Made by a program: the position numbers and the translations under genes. The notes beneath the pieces were generated by a model. The model saw only the letters and a list, made by a program, of their open reading frames with translations. It ran no database searches and had not been told where the DNA came from. From Cinnamomum chago (Eukaryota; Streptophyta; Magnoliopsida; Laurales; Lauraceae), in assembly GCA_038049695.1 (NCBI GenBank), contig CP142461.1:31999001-32063000 (forward strand): a DNA stretch of 64,000 bases. The letters are read 5' to 3'. Every line of letters begins with the position of its first letter. Positions within the stretch are counted from its first letter, which is position 1. This document shows positions 49,560 through 59,673 of this stretch, in pieces.

Positions 49560-51310
49560 CACTATAACATAATTCAAACCATCTGGACTTTCCCCTATGA
49601 ATATTCTTTGTCAGACCTTCTCATTCCCCAAGGTTTTAAATTGATTACAGGTTGGTGTAACGAAACAGTGAAACCTCAGTATTTCATTCAACCAACCTTA
49701 GTACACAGAGTTGAAACCTGCGAATATGTTTTATGAGACCTACGCATCCATCTAATAAATAGATTTTACATACAATAGAGGTGGACTTTGCCTAATGAAC
49801 AGCTGAAACCTCAGTATTTTATTCATAAAACCTTCTCATATCTGGGTTGAACCTACGCATATAAAGATTCAAACCATAGTATATGAACCACGCTGAATGA
49901 AACATTTCAACCTCAGTATTTATTGCATATATCATTAGTATACAATTTTAAAACCTATGAATATTCTTTGTCAGACCTTCTTATATCCCCAAGGTTTTAT
50001 ATCGAATACAGGTTGGTCAAGTCTAACGAAACACTAAAACCTCAGTATTTCATTCAACCAACCTTAGTATACGGAGCTAAAACCTGCGAATTTTTGTGAG
50101 ACATACGCATACCATCTAATAAATAGATTTTACATACAATAGAGGTGGACTTTGCCTAATGACCACGCTGAAACCTCAGTATTTTATTCATAAAACCTTC
50201 TCATATCTGGGTTGAACCTACGCATATAAAGATTCAAACCATAGTATATGAACCACGCTGAATGAAACACTTCAACCTCAGTATTTATTGCATATATCCT
50301 TAGTATACAGTTTTAAAACTTATGAATATTCTTTGTCAGACCTTCTCATATCCCCAAGGTTTTATATCGAATACAGGTTGGTCAAGTCTAATGAAATAGT
50401 GAAACCTCAGTATTTCATTCAACCAACCTTAGTACACAGAGTTGAAACCTGCGAATTGTTTTGTGAGACCTACGCATACCATCTAATAAATAGATTTTAC
50501 ATCGAATAGAGGTGGACTTTGCCTAATGACCACGCTGAAACCTCAGTATTTTATTCATAAAACCTTCTCAATCTGTGTTGAACCTACGCATATAAAGATT
50601 CAAACCATAGTATATGGACCACGCTGAATGAAACACTTCAGCCTCAGTATTTATTTTGCATATATCATTGGCATACAGTTTTAAAACCTATGAATATTCT
50701 TTGTCAGACCTTCTCATATCCCCAAGGTTATATCGAATACAGGTTGGTCAAGTCTAACGAAACACTGAAACCTCAGTATTTCATTCAACCAACCTTAGTA
50801 TACGAGCTGAAACCTGCGAATATGTTTTGTGAGACATACGTATACCATCTAATAAATAGATTTTACATACAATAGAGGTGGACTTTGCCTAATGACCACG
50901 CTGAAACCTCAGTATTTGATTCATAAAACATTCTCATATCTGGGTTGAACCTACGCATATAAAGATTCAAACCATAGTATATGAACCGCGCTGAATGAAA
51001 CACTTCAACCTCAGTATTTATTGCATATATCCTTAGTATACAGTTTTAAAACCTATGAATATTCTTTGTCAGACCTTCTCATATCCCCAAGGTTTTATAT
51101 CGAATATAGGTTGGTCAAGTCTAATGAAATAGTGAAACCTCAGTATTTCATTCAACCAACCTTAGTACACAGAGTTGAAACCTGCGAATTGTTTTGTGAG
51201 ACCTACGCATACCATCTAATAAATAGATTTTACATCGAATAGAGGTGGACTTTGCCTAATGACCACGCTGAAACCTCAGTATTTTATTCATAAAACCTTC
51301 TCAATCTGTG
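49560..51310 (+). repeat. Higher-order tandem repeat, 365-bp unit made of three monomers
   Basis: The word CCTCAGTATTT recurs 14 times, at about 49674, 49809, 49911, 50040, 50174, 50275, 50406, 50541, 50642, 50771, 50907, 51009, 51138 and 51274. The spacings follow a fixed cycle of about 135, 101 and 129 bp. Thus three related monomers form a 365-bp unit present in about four full copies that are nearly identical to each other, while monomers within a unit are only loosely similar. Several copies leave short frames open, but they have no recognisable product. Confidence 0.9.
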
Positions 51311-51765
51311 TTGAACCTACACATATAAAGATTCAAACCATTGTATTGCCCTGCCATCTTGAAGTCTGGAGATTTTATATCCAATACAGGGGTTTGCTAA
51401 ATGAAACAATAATAACACAATATTTCTTTCATCCAACCTTATTACACAGAATTGAAACCTGTGAATTTGTTTTGTTAGACCTTCGCATGTGCCATCTAAT
51501 ACCAAGATTAAATCGAATACAAAAGGGAACCAATTAGATTGGCAAGTAATTTGGTGAAGCACTACTTACATTGATCAAATTTACAATAATTACATTAATA
51601 ACATCCAATCTGAAAGATTGTTCCAGTCATATACAAGAGATTAATTAACAGATATCTACAAGTTGTCTATACAAAATCTGTCACAAGGAGCTCAAAATAG
51701 CACAACATGTGCCATAAATCCGTCTTGTGAAGAACCGTCTTCTAAAACTTGGTCCTGCATTGTAT
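51260..51765 (-). repeat. Right arm of the large inverted repeat
   Basis: Inverse of 48483-48975, including a copy of the last exon of the FAR1-like gene (51765 down to about 51675). It therefore places a second, oppositely oriented transposase 3' exon directly downstream of the Ulp1-like gene. Confidence 0.85.
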
Positions 51766-51886
51766 ATCAAGTGAGCTTAGAGAGTGTCTAGTTGATATAA
51801 AATATTCTCAAATGCGCCCCGTATTCAATCCGAAAAAAGGTTGAATGACTGAAGTTCTGAAATCCCAAAATAGGGACATCATCGTT

Positions 51887-54800
51887 TCAGAATCTCTTGA
51901 ACTCCCTCACATGAACACATATTTCTATACAAGAAATTCTGTACGCCACCTGCAATAAATATGAGATCAATGTTAGAAAACAAAAAAAAAATCACCGGAC
52001 AATAAAAATGTAAGAGAGTATTAATTTGATCACCAACACCATAAAGAAGAAATATTGATAAGACGATAGTTTTTATTTTTACCCGTTCCACAAGAAACTC
52101 TGCCAGGTCAGCCTTTGAGTCTTCATGTTTGTCATTCGATATTCGACCAAGCCATAAATGTGCTGCTATTTTTTTCCTATCATACCGGATTTCATCCTAT
52201 TCCAAGAACAAAGAAAAAGAAAGAAAAAAAGAAGAAATGAAAGAAACAGACAAAAAAATTAGAACAAGGAGAAGGAGTTGTATACGTAAATTTGCTTATA
52301 AAAAATCATAGTATTTACCGGCTGGAAATCAAATGTAACGCCACGCGATAGGCAGTCCATAAATTTCATCACGAAGATGCCACAATCATAACTGTTAAAA
52401 AAGGGGTATATAAGATGGATTGTTATACCAATTAGAATAGATACTGTATTTCTAATACGAGCCTCTAATAGAGAGACATACCCATTGTCTTGTTGAGGGC
52501 AGTCATCAACGAAATGAATATCATCCTTATCCCATTTATGAATCTTCCTTTGTACAAATTGTTCTTTTAAGAAAGATACCTGCATAATCTCCATATAACA
52601 GTTAAGTTTTATATACAAGTACATTATTTATTTCGAACATTTCACAGGAGCATATACCTTATTATGGGTACTCACCGTTTCATTCACGTATGTAACGTCA
52701 CCACAAGACTTCAAAGAGTTGTATATACAAAACAACTTCTTGTTTGAATCAAGTACAAGGAGAAGCCAGTGTTTTGAAGCCCAATTCATTGGGATAAATA
52801 TTCTGTCCCATGAGGTTAAGATGGACTTCAAATTCTTCACATTTAAATGCTTTTTAATTGATTCTTCATTGTTGGAATGTAATGCCATCTGGGAGTTAGT
52901 AAATTACATGTTAGCACTAATATTCAAAAATTAAAAATCTCTACAAATATTTGGAAGAATACTTACATTAAACCACTAAGTGAAGAAGTAACACTTCAAT
53001 GAAGCCAACTTCCCTGTTGGCTTTCTCCCACTCATCAACTTAGCATAGGTGTCAATAATTTAGAAGTGAAGATAGCATGTTCAGTGTTAGTTGTCAAGGT
53101 TCCAAATTGTATACTTGATTGAATGCTTATAATAAGATGTGAAATTAATTAACTACCAACCTTATCGGATATCCAACCTTCATCATCCAATGATTCTGAA
53201 CGCCAAATTTTTAGCTTGCCCACCTCCTCAGCACTAAAGAAAGAGAACTTATTATTTAGTAATTAATAAATATAAATACTAATTATCTAGTGTGAGTGCT
53301 ATGGTATAAAGTGACTAGGTTTATAATGGTTCATACTCTTTTCCAACTTTGGCTTCAAAACTTGCAATTGCGTCCTCCTCTTCTTCCGAAATGTCAATCT
53401 TTGATTGGATTTCATCCGCAATCAATCTCTCTCTCTTGTGGCAAGTTCCTTTATTCTTCGTTCTTTGCAAAGTTGCTTTTGTGCATGCATCGTATGGGGT
53501 CCGTAACATCTGCGATGGCTTCCGAACTCTAGCCCCATTTTTCTTTGAAATATTCTCGGCGGCTCTTGATGTATCAACACAACCAGACATTGACGGAATT
53601 GGAGAAGAAGGATGATCCATACGATGGAGTGAGGCATCCACAATATCCACGGGCGAGTGAGGCACCGAGATCCCTCTATTTCGCAACTCCATATTTTCAC
53701 TCCTTAATCGTTCATTCTCTTCCTCCAATATGGTAAACCTTAGCTCCAAATCCTTAATCTTCGTTATATAGTTCTCGCGATCACCCTATGTAAGTTTCAA
53801 ATAGTCAGTGAAAAATAGATTTAAAACATGAAGTTAATATTAAAGATTTTGAATAGCATTTTCCACTTTTAAACAAATGTGGCTAAAGTTACAATGATAT
53901 CCGGCATGCGTTCCTCCATTCTCCTGACTATGAAATCAGCCATCGCCGTTGTCTCCTGTAACCCATAATTAAAACAAGTATAAGTCACAAAAAGGATGCA
54001 ACCATACAACCATGACCAAGTACTTTAAATTAAAGAATAAAAATAAGTTAAAAAATACCTGAGACACTTTTGGGGGAGATAACAAGGTCATTTCTTCTTT
54101 AGTTGGAGTGATTTCCTCAATGACCTAAAAAATAGAGTATTCGTTTCATTTATTGTAGTCAATTTCATAAATTACTACAAGAAGTAAATCAAAGAGAAAA
54201 GTGAAGGTATACATACCTCTGCATAGCTAAGATTGTCCAATATAGCTTTAAAAGACTTACTTTGCATGTATTTCGAACTCTTAGCCCATCGCATATAACG
54301 TGGATAAGAATTTGCGTGAATAGGCTCATATTGGTTAACATGTTCATAAAACCAAGGCTGTAAGAAAAGGTATAAGAATGTAAGTGAAGATGTGAAAGTC
54401 ACAAGTTCTATTGTATTGTAATAATTATAAAAACCCTAATTAAAAAAGAAAAAAAGGATAACTACTTACTTCCAAGAGCATGACACATCCATTTATAAAT
54501 TCAGTTGTCTTCCTCGAGCTTTCGCGTATACTTTTTATCAAGAACTCATGTACAGCAATAGCCCATGCATAATCATTGACTTTTTCCAACTTATCAACCA
54601 TGAATATGATATTGAATGGAAATGACCGACATGATTTTTGAAAAAGAAGGGTACTACAAACGTACAACATATAAAGCTTCTTGAAATCAGCAATCGAATC
54701 CAACCTCTTCTTATCCAACGACTTCTTCTTGTTAGATGCAATCTTCTTCGAGATTACTTTTAAATGACTCTCTAATGTTTCCGTTCCTATATAGTTCTTT

Positions 54801-55123
54801 TCAAGATATTTCTCCAAAAACTCAAATTCTTCTGTCAAAACCCTTGTCTCTAATTGTATTCTTTCTCCACTCATATTCAACACCATTATCAGCGCGACAT
54901 CTTGAGGTAGAATTGGACGGAGCTTTCCTCCAAGTTGAAATGCACTTTTTTCATCATCCCACCTAGTTATTATCATTGACAAAAACGTACGCTGACATTT
55001 CAAGTTCGCAGGCATCTTTGTAAAGTGTTTAAAAGGTGTTTCTCGTATCGCATTAATATGAACCTCCTCTAGCTTTAAATCCTCAATGAACTTGATAAAC
55101 CTTGAAGGGCGGCATTTCGTATC
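51887..55123 (-). pseudogene. Ulp1-type SUMO protease (C48) gene of transposon-associated type, broken
   Basis: At least eleven exons can be followed by GT/AG borders: 55123-54470, 54357-54217, 54124-54059, 53955-53893, 53785-53337, 53233-53161, an ill-defined one near 53035-52970, 52888-52676, 52579-52482, 52391-52319, 52196-52083 and 51949-51887. The N-terminal part (LSMIITRWDDEKSAFQLGGK, LRPILPQDVALIMVLNMSGE) resembles the DUF1985/plant-mobile-domain region of transposon-linked Ulp1 genes. A coiled-coil-like stretch follows (LEEENERLRSENMELRNR). The C-terminal protease keeps its catalytic set: KHW (His), VLD (Asp), DCPQQ (Gln) and YDCGIFVMKF (Cys). Decay is visible: the conserved-looking TKCRPSRFIKFIEE at the start of the first exon is out of frame with what follows, and the exon near 53000 has an in-frame TAG (CYFFT then stop) and no good acceptor. 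It converges on the FAR1-like gene. Confidence 0.8.
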
Positions 55124-57287
55124 TAATTTTACAATTTCATTTGTATTTTAGTTGGCTTGTATCAAATTACAACAAAAGAAAAATAAAATAAAAACGAAAT
55201 TCAGATGAGAAGACACTAATGAATTGAAGTCATGTTCAGTGATTACCATGATTCAGTCTATACTCCCTCCCTCCCGTATTAAATCCAAGGAAACCTTAGC
55301 AGCCAACCCAATCAGTAGTACCAAAACAACCCAACTGGAAATGAACAAGAAAAAAAAATAAAAAATCAAAACCCAATCACCAAAAAAATCAAACAAGAAA
55401 ACATGAAACCAGCACCCCAAAACTTAAGTTTCAATTGATCCTTCAACTGACATCTGAATTTCAGTTTTCATGAAGATAAATCTTTTAACTACCATCCCAT
55501 TCTGAGTTTCTTGGCTAAACGAAAATTTATTCACTGGAAGCAGCACAACTTCCACTGGCTAGTGGTAACAAAATAGCACTTTCAAGTCGCTCTCACATTA
55601 ACACATCAAGTTAACATAAATCTAATAAAAATGGTTCAAACATAAGAATTTCTTGTCTATATATGTGCCACACTATGAAATCAAAATATCAAACATCCTT
55701 GGAGCTAACACAGTTTATATAAAATAAATTAAAAAAAATGAAGATGGTACTTAACAAATCAATATTTGTAAGATATATTCAGAACTGCTCTCATCTTTTC
55801 TCCTTCATGTCAAACAAGAATCCTCATATCACAGATTCCTCTATTGATAATTGTAACAAGAACAGTTTTTTGTGGTAATTTTATTCAGTTTAGCTATATA
55901 CCAAGGCTAGCCATTGCATGAAATGGACAACAATCAGATTCAGTGAATAAATTATCTATACAACAGATTCATGAAAACGTAAGTCATACAGATGTGTAAT
56001 GATTTTAGTGTGGGCAAAAAAATGCTATAGAACAAGCGATACTAATAAAAAAAAATGCTACAACTAACAAAAAATAGAACAAACTTATACCAAATTTGTA
56101 TGAAGGAACAGGTCAATTTAGTTATAATCAATCTACAGCAAAAAAAAGTTGGTCATTTTGGAATAAATTCCACAGCAATTTAGCTTCAGCATTTCCTAGC
56201 TTTGGATGTAACCTAATCACAAAAAGCCTGATGAGAAGATGGAGAAAAGCCTGACAACAAGAAGGAAGTCATCTAAATGATAAAAGAAAATAAAAAAAAA
56301 ATAAAAACTGAATTCAGAACCTTACAAAGGAAATGTTTGGATATTGTCAGGTTTTAAGTGCCTATCAAATAGAACATGACAGAGTCTGCAAACTGTACAC
56401 CCAGGTATTGGGCAAAATGTGTGTCATCTTAACGAAATCCTGAGATTGGCACTAGAGACTAATAGCATATTAATCGATTATGTTTTGACCAAGTCCTCAT
56501 ATCTTAGGTTTGTTGTATTTGAACTCGAAATATTTTTATTGCACTTAAAAGACTTGCAACTAAACTAAACAAGCATGAAACCTGATAGAGTAGATGATAT
56601 TTCAAACTGATACGGTGACGATTACTGCCACAACGAGTACAGGAATCCAACGAAATTAAACGAGCATTTGTGAAAAAAAAGGCTTTCAATTAAAGAAGCG
56701 AAACAGATCACATCGCAATCACGCTTTCAAATTCTAAAAACAAAAAACCACAAACAGATGGAAGGCCAAAGATCATATAAAACTTAACAAGGATTTTCTA
56801 GCCTTTATGTTGTAGAAAAAATTGCCCCTTTTCTGGATCGGGTCGGAGATGGGAGCGCAGGGCGGACCAGTCGAGAGATGGAGAGATGAGGAGAGAGGGT
56901 AGCACGTCAGGGATGCTTTCACCGCAGTTAGGAGATGTTCCCCTTTTTGCGCGTGCAGACGAGAGAGGGAGAGGGGAGACGAAGGACGCGCGAGAGGGGA
57001 GGGAGAGCTTAGAAGGAGAGAGGAGATGACGTCGGGATGGGTGAGGCAGGCACCGTCGCGCGAGAGGGAGAGAGGCGAGAGAGGGAGAGGCATAATGGGA
57101 GAGGCAAGAGAGCGATGGGGCTTCAACAGTAGTCTAGGGCATTCCCATTTTTCTTCTCAACAACGTATTCCTCTGGCGGGCTTTGAAAATTTCGGGCGGG
57201 CTTTCTAAACATTTGGTCCAACTCACCCTCCAGCTAGGATCGGGTTGGAATTCGGGCAAGCAAGTCGGGCCACATAGACTTTTTGCT
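55124..57287. other. Upstream region of the Ulp1-like gene
   Basis: AT-rich sequence to about 56800, then a purine-rich, GC-richer block (56815-57125) with GAGAGAGGGAGAGG-type words. That block shares CCCTTTTCTGGATCG with the right arm of the MULE at 20910-24969, hinting at a related leader sequence. A terminal inverted repeat for a larger element was sought here and at 40-42.7 kb, but none was found. Confidence 0.4.
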
Positions 57288-57341
57288 TAGAAATGATTTC
57301 AAATAAAGGGTACCTAGAAATGATTTCAAATAAAGGGTACC
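57288..57341. repeat. 27-bp tandem duplication
   Basis: TAGAAATGATTTCAAATAAA plus GGGTACC is present twice without a gap and without mismatches. Confidence 0.9.
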
Positions 57342-57924
57342 TTTTAAAATAAAAGGTATAAAACTTTGGGAGCTGCTACTTGCTCAGCCATAATTTCTCC
57401 CCTTCAAGGGACCCTTCTGATAAAAGACCAAAATACCCCTATTCTTCTCTCTCTCCCTCTTCCCGCGCCCACTCCCTCCTCTCTCCTTCTCCTTCTCCCG
57501 GTCTCTCTCCCTCTCCCTCCTCTCTCTCTCTCCCCTTTTTCCGGTCTTTCTCCCTCTGCCTGCTCACCACCCAATTCCGCCCCTCTCCCTCTCCTTCTCT
57601 CAACCTAAATGACTTAGTGGGGCCCACTCAAAAAAGGCAAAAGCATGTCATAAGGGAAGGGTGTTTTTGTCGTTCCTCAAAGAATCTTCATGGAGAGAGT
57701 ACTTGATTAAAAGAATTATGGAAAACTTCTTTTTTTTTTTGGTTTTTTGAAAAATTCAAATATTCATGTATTTTTTCTAGAAATGAGTAAAAAGTTTTGG
57801 AGGATTTTACCGAAAAAATCACATTAAATTCACTGTAGAGAAAAAAATGACTTAAAAGATATGAAATGACTGTAGCAGTCACGACAGCCCTTTCCGATTC
57901 ATATTTATTGTTGTTTCAAAGATC
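57342..57924. other. Intergenic DNA with CT-rich block
   Basis: A CT-rich stretch (57443-57602) dominates. Open frames across it are Pro/Ser/Leu-rich by composition only and are not called as genes. Confidence 0.4.
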
Positions 57925-58056
57925 GGTAATATCCCCGTTCACCTACATATATGAGCGGAGATATCCCCGCTTGTTTTTTCATTTTCTTCAGAATTAGGTG
58001 GCGATATCTCCACTCACTCACATATACGAGTGGGATGTCCCCGCTTGTTTATTCTT
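57925..58056. repeat. Imperfect tandem duplication with inverted motifs
   Basis: Two units of about 60-70 bp (57925-57989 and 57999-58056) each contain ATATCCCCG or ATATCTCCA, then ACCTACATATA or ACTCACATATA, and GAGCGGAGATATCCCCGC or GAGTGGGATGTCCCCGC. Within a unit the first and last motifs are mirror-like. Confidence 0.7.
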
Positions 58057-59673
58057 CCTCCTCCTCTTTCCTCCAACTCCTTTTTACCCTACCAACTAAT
58101 CCCTTACCCTTTATACAAAGTCGGCGGTAACATAAGGCCAACAAAGCCATTACTTTAGGCCCTAAAAAATAAGGCAATAAAAAAAAGGCCTCATTATAGC
58201 AGCTTACATCTTTTGAAATTCCAAAATAGCAAATTTTTCAACCGCCATCCCTTTTTTTTCTCCCCAAAATATAAGGCCCCATAATAACTCAATTTTGAGA
58301 AGATACGACCAAGATTTTCATGGGGTCTTAAAGTGTCATTTATGAAATATTATATTTCCAAATCTGCTCTTTATATTTCTATTGGTAGGAGTTCAGTTGA
58401 TTTTAGCACACCATTATATTTCCAACAGTCTATGTGTACCGAATCTCAACCATACATTCAGTAATGAACTTGCTTCACAAGCCTTTTTCATTATTTTTGT
58501 GTATCTTATTTCAATAAGGGCCCATTTAGATTTGATACATGATGTGGTTGTAATAAATCCACAGCTTGGTATTTCAACTCTAATAATATATCTTAAAATT
58601 TAGAGGAATTTACGGGTAAAATTCCAGTAGGACCACATACGTCCCCGTAGGACTCAGTTCCATGTTCGATACGAAATGGATCCTCATATGGGCTTTTTTT
58701 CCTTTTTTTGTCGTTTTGCGATATGGTCAATATCGACCATTAATATTGGCGATATCTATGCGAGTATGCACTTATATCTCGCCCCCGATTCCACTTTTCT
58801 TATTTCTCCATTTGGGTCGTCTTCAACACTGCATTGGAGTTTTTTTTCTTCTAGAAACCACCATAAAACACCATCTCCATGGTGGTTGAACTCCATTAAG
58901 ACAAAGGTACACACATTATCTACCACCTTAGACTACTTTATGTTCCCTAAAACACTATCACATAGATTCATCTCCAATATTTAATTTTTGGAAATCCTAG
59001 AAACCCTAGCTGTGGTTTATGGGGTTTGAAGGGTTTGTTTTGTGATTGCATTAGCGTCCATTGCCATTAGAAATAATGTATTATGATTAAATTCAACAGT
59101 GGGAGAACTGTTTGGTCATGAATTGGTTTTTTTTGTTGTCCCTCTTTTCATACGTTTGTTACTCTTAGAAGAAAACTATCAACGGTTTTAATCAATTTGA
59201 TAAGATGTTGTGGGTGAAAGTGAATCTGCATATTGGTTTTGTTTTGGACTGATCTTACAAAGTTTTAGACTTTAAAGCTGTATTTCATATAATCAAAATA
59301 ATTATAGTTGGTTCTTTTGATGTTTTTTTAATAACAAGAGAATGGGTGGAGTAATGTGTGCGGAATAATACTCAATAGCATGGTTTGAAAGCATTCTTCC
59401 AAGCTTTATAATAAATAGACTATTGATCTCCATGCCTTTTCTTTTTGTTGATAAAACTATTGTTATAAATGTTTAGTTAGTAGTAAACGTTTGAGAACAG
59501 CTGCCTAATCTTTTTATTTGACATGGTGTGTGGAGTTTTTATCAATGTGAAGACTTTTTCTTTACTCTCAGAGACATACAAATGTTGTTAATACAAATGT
59601 GTAATAACTATCATTCTGAATGTACCTAATTTTCACCTATGTCTTTATTAATTTCAGCTGATATAATGACAGC
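58057..59673. other. Upstream region of the MuDR-type gene
   Basis: About 1.6 kb without a gene. A telo-box, AAACCCTAG, lies at 59001-59009, a motif common near transcription starts of plant genes. An AG acceptor at 59656-59657, 17 bases before the ATG, suggests that the leader of the MuDR-type gene has an intron running from around 59.0 to 59.65 kb. Confidence 0.5.
59001..59009 (+). promoter_or_regulatory. Telo-box (AAACCCTAG)
   Basis: Exact AAACCCTAG upstream of the MuDR-type gene and before a plausible leader intron. In plants this motif is frequent in promoters and leaders of translation-related and other genes; its use here is inferred only from position. Confidence 0.4.

Noticed and set aside
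50288-51242. Repeated 60-90-residue open frames in the array
   Set aside because: They recur because the DNA repeats; reading frames are not conserved across all units and show no domain.
49560-51310. CRISPR-like array
   Set aside because: Units are 365 bp and contiguous with no unique spacers, in a plant nuclear context.
56815-57290. Outer terminal repeat of a FAR1/Ulp1 element
   Set aside because: A shared CCATATAGACTTTTTG-like word near 40810 is in the same, not inverted, orientation and is short; no inverted partner was found.
57366-57706. Proline/serine-rich open frames
   Set aside because: Composition effect of a CT-rich stretch.
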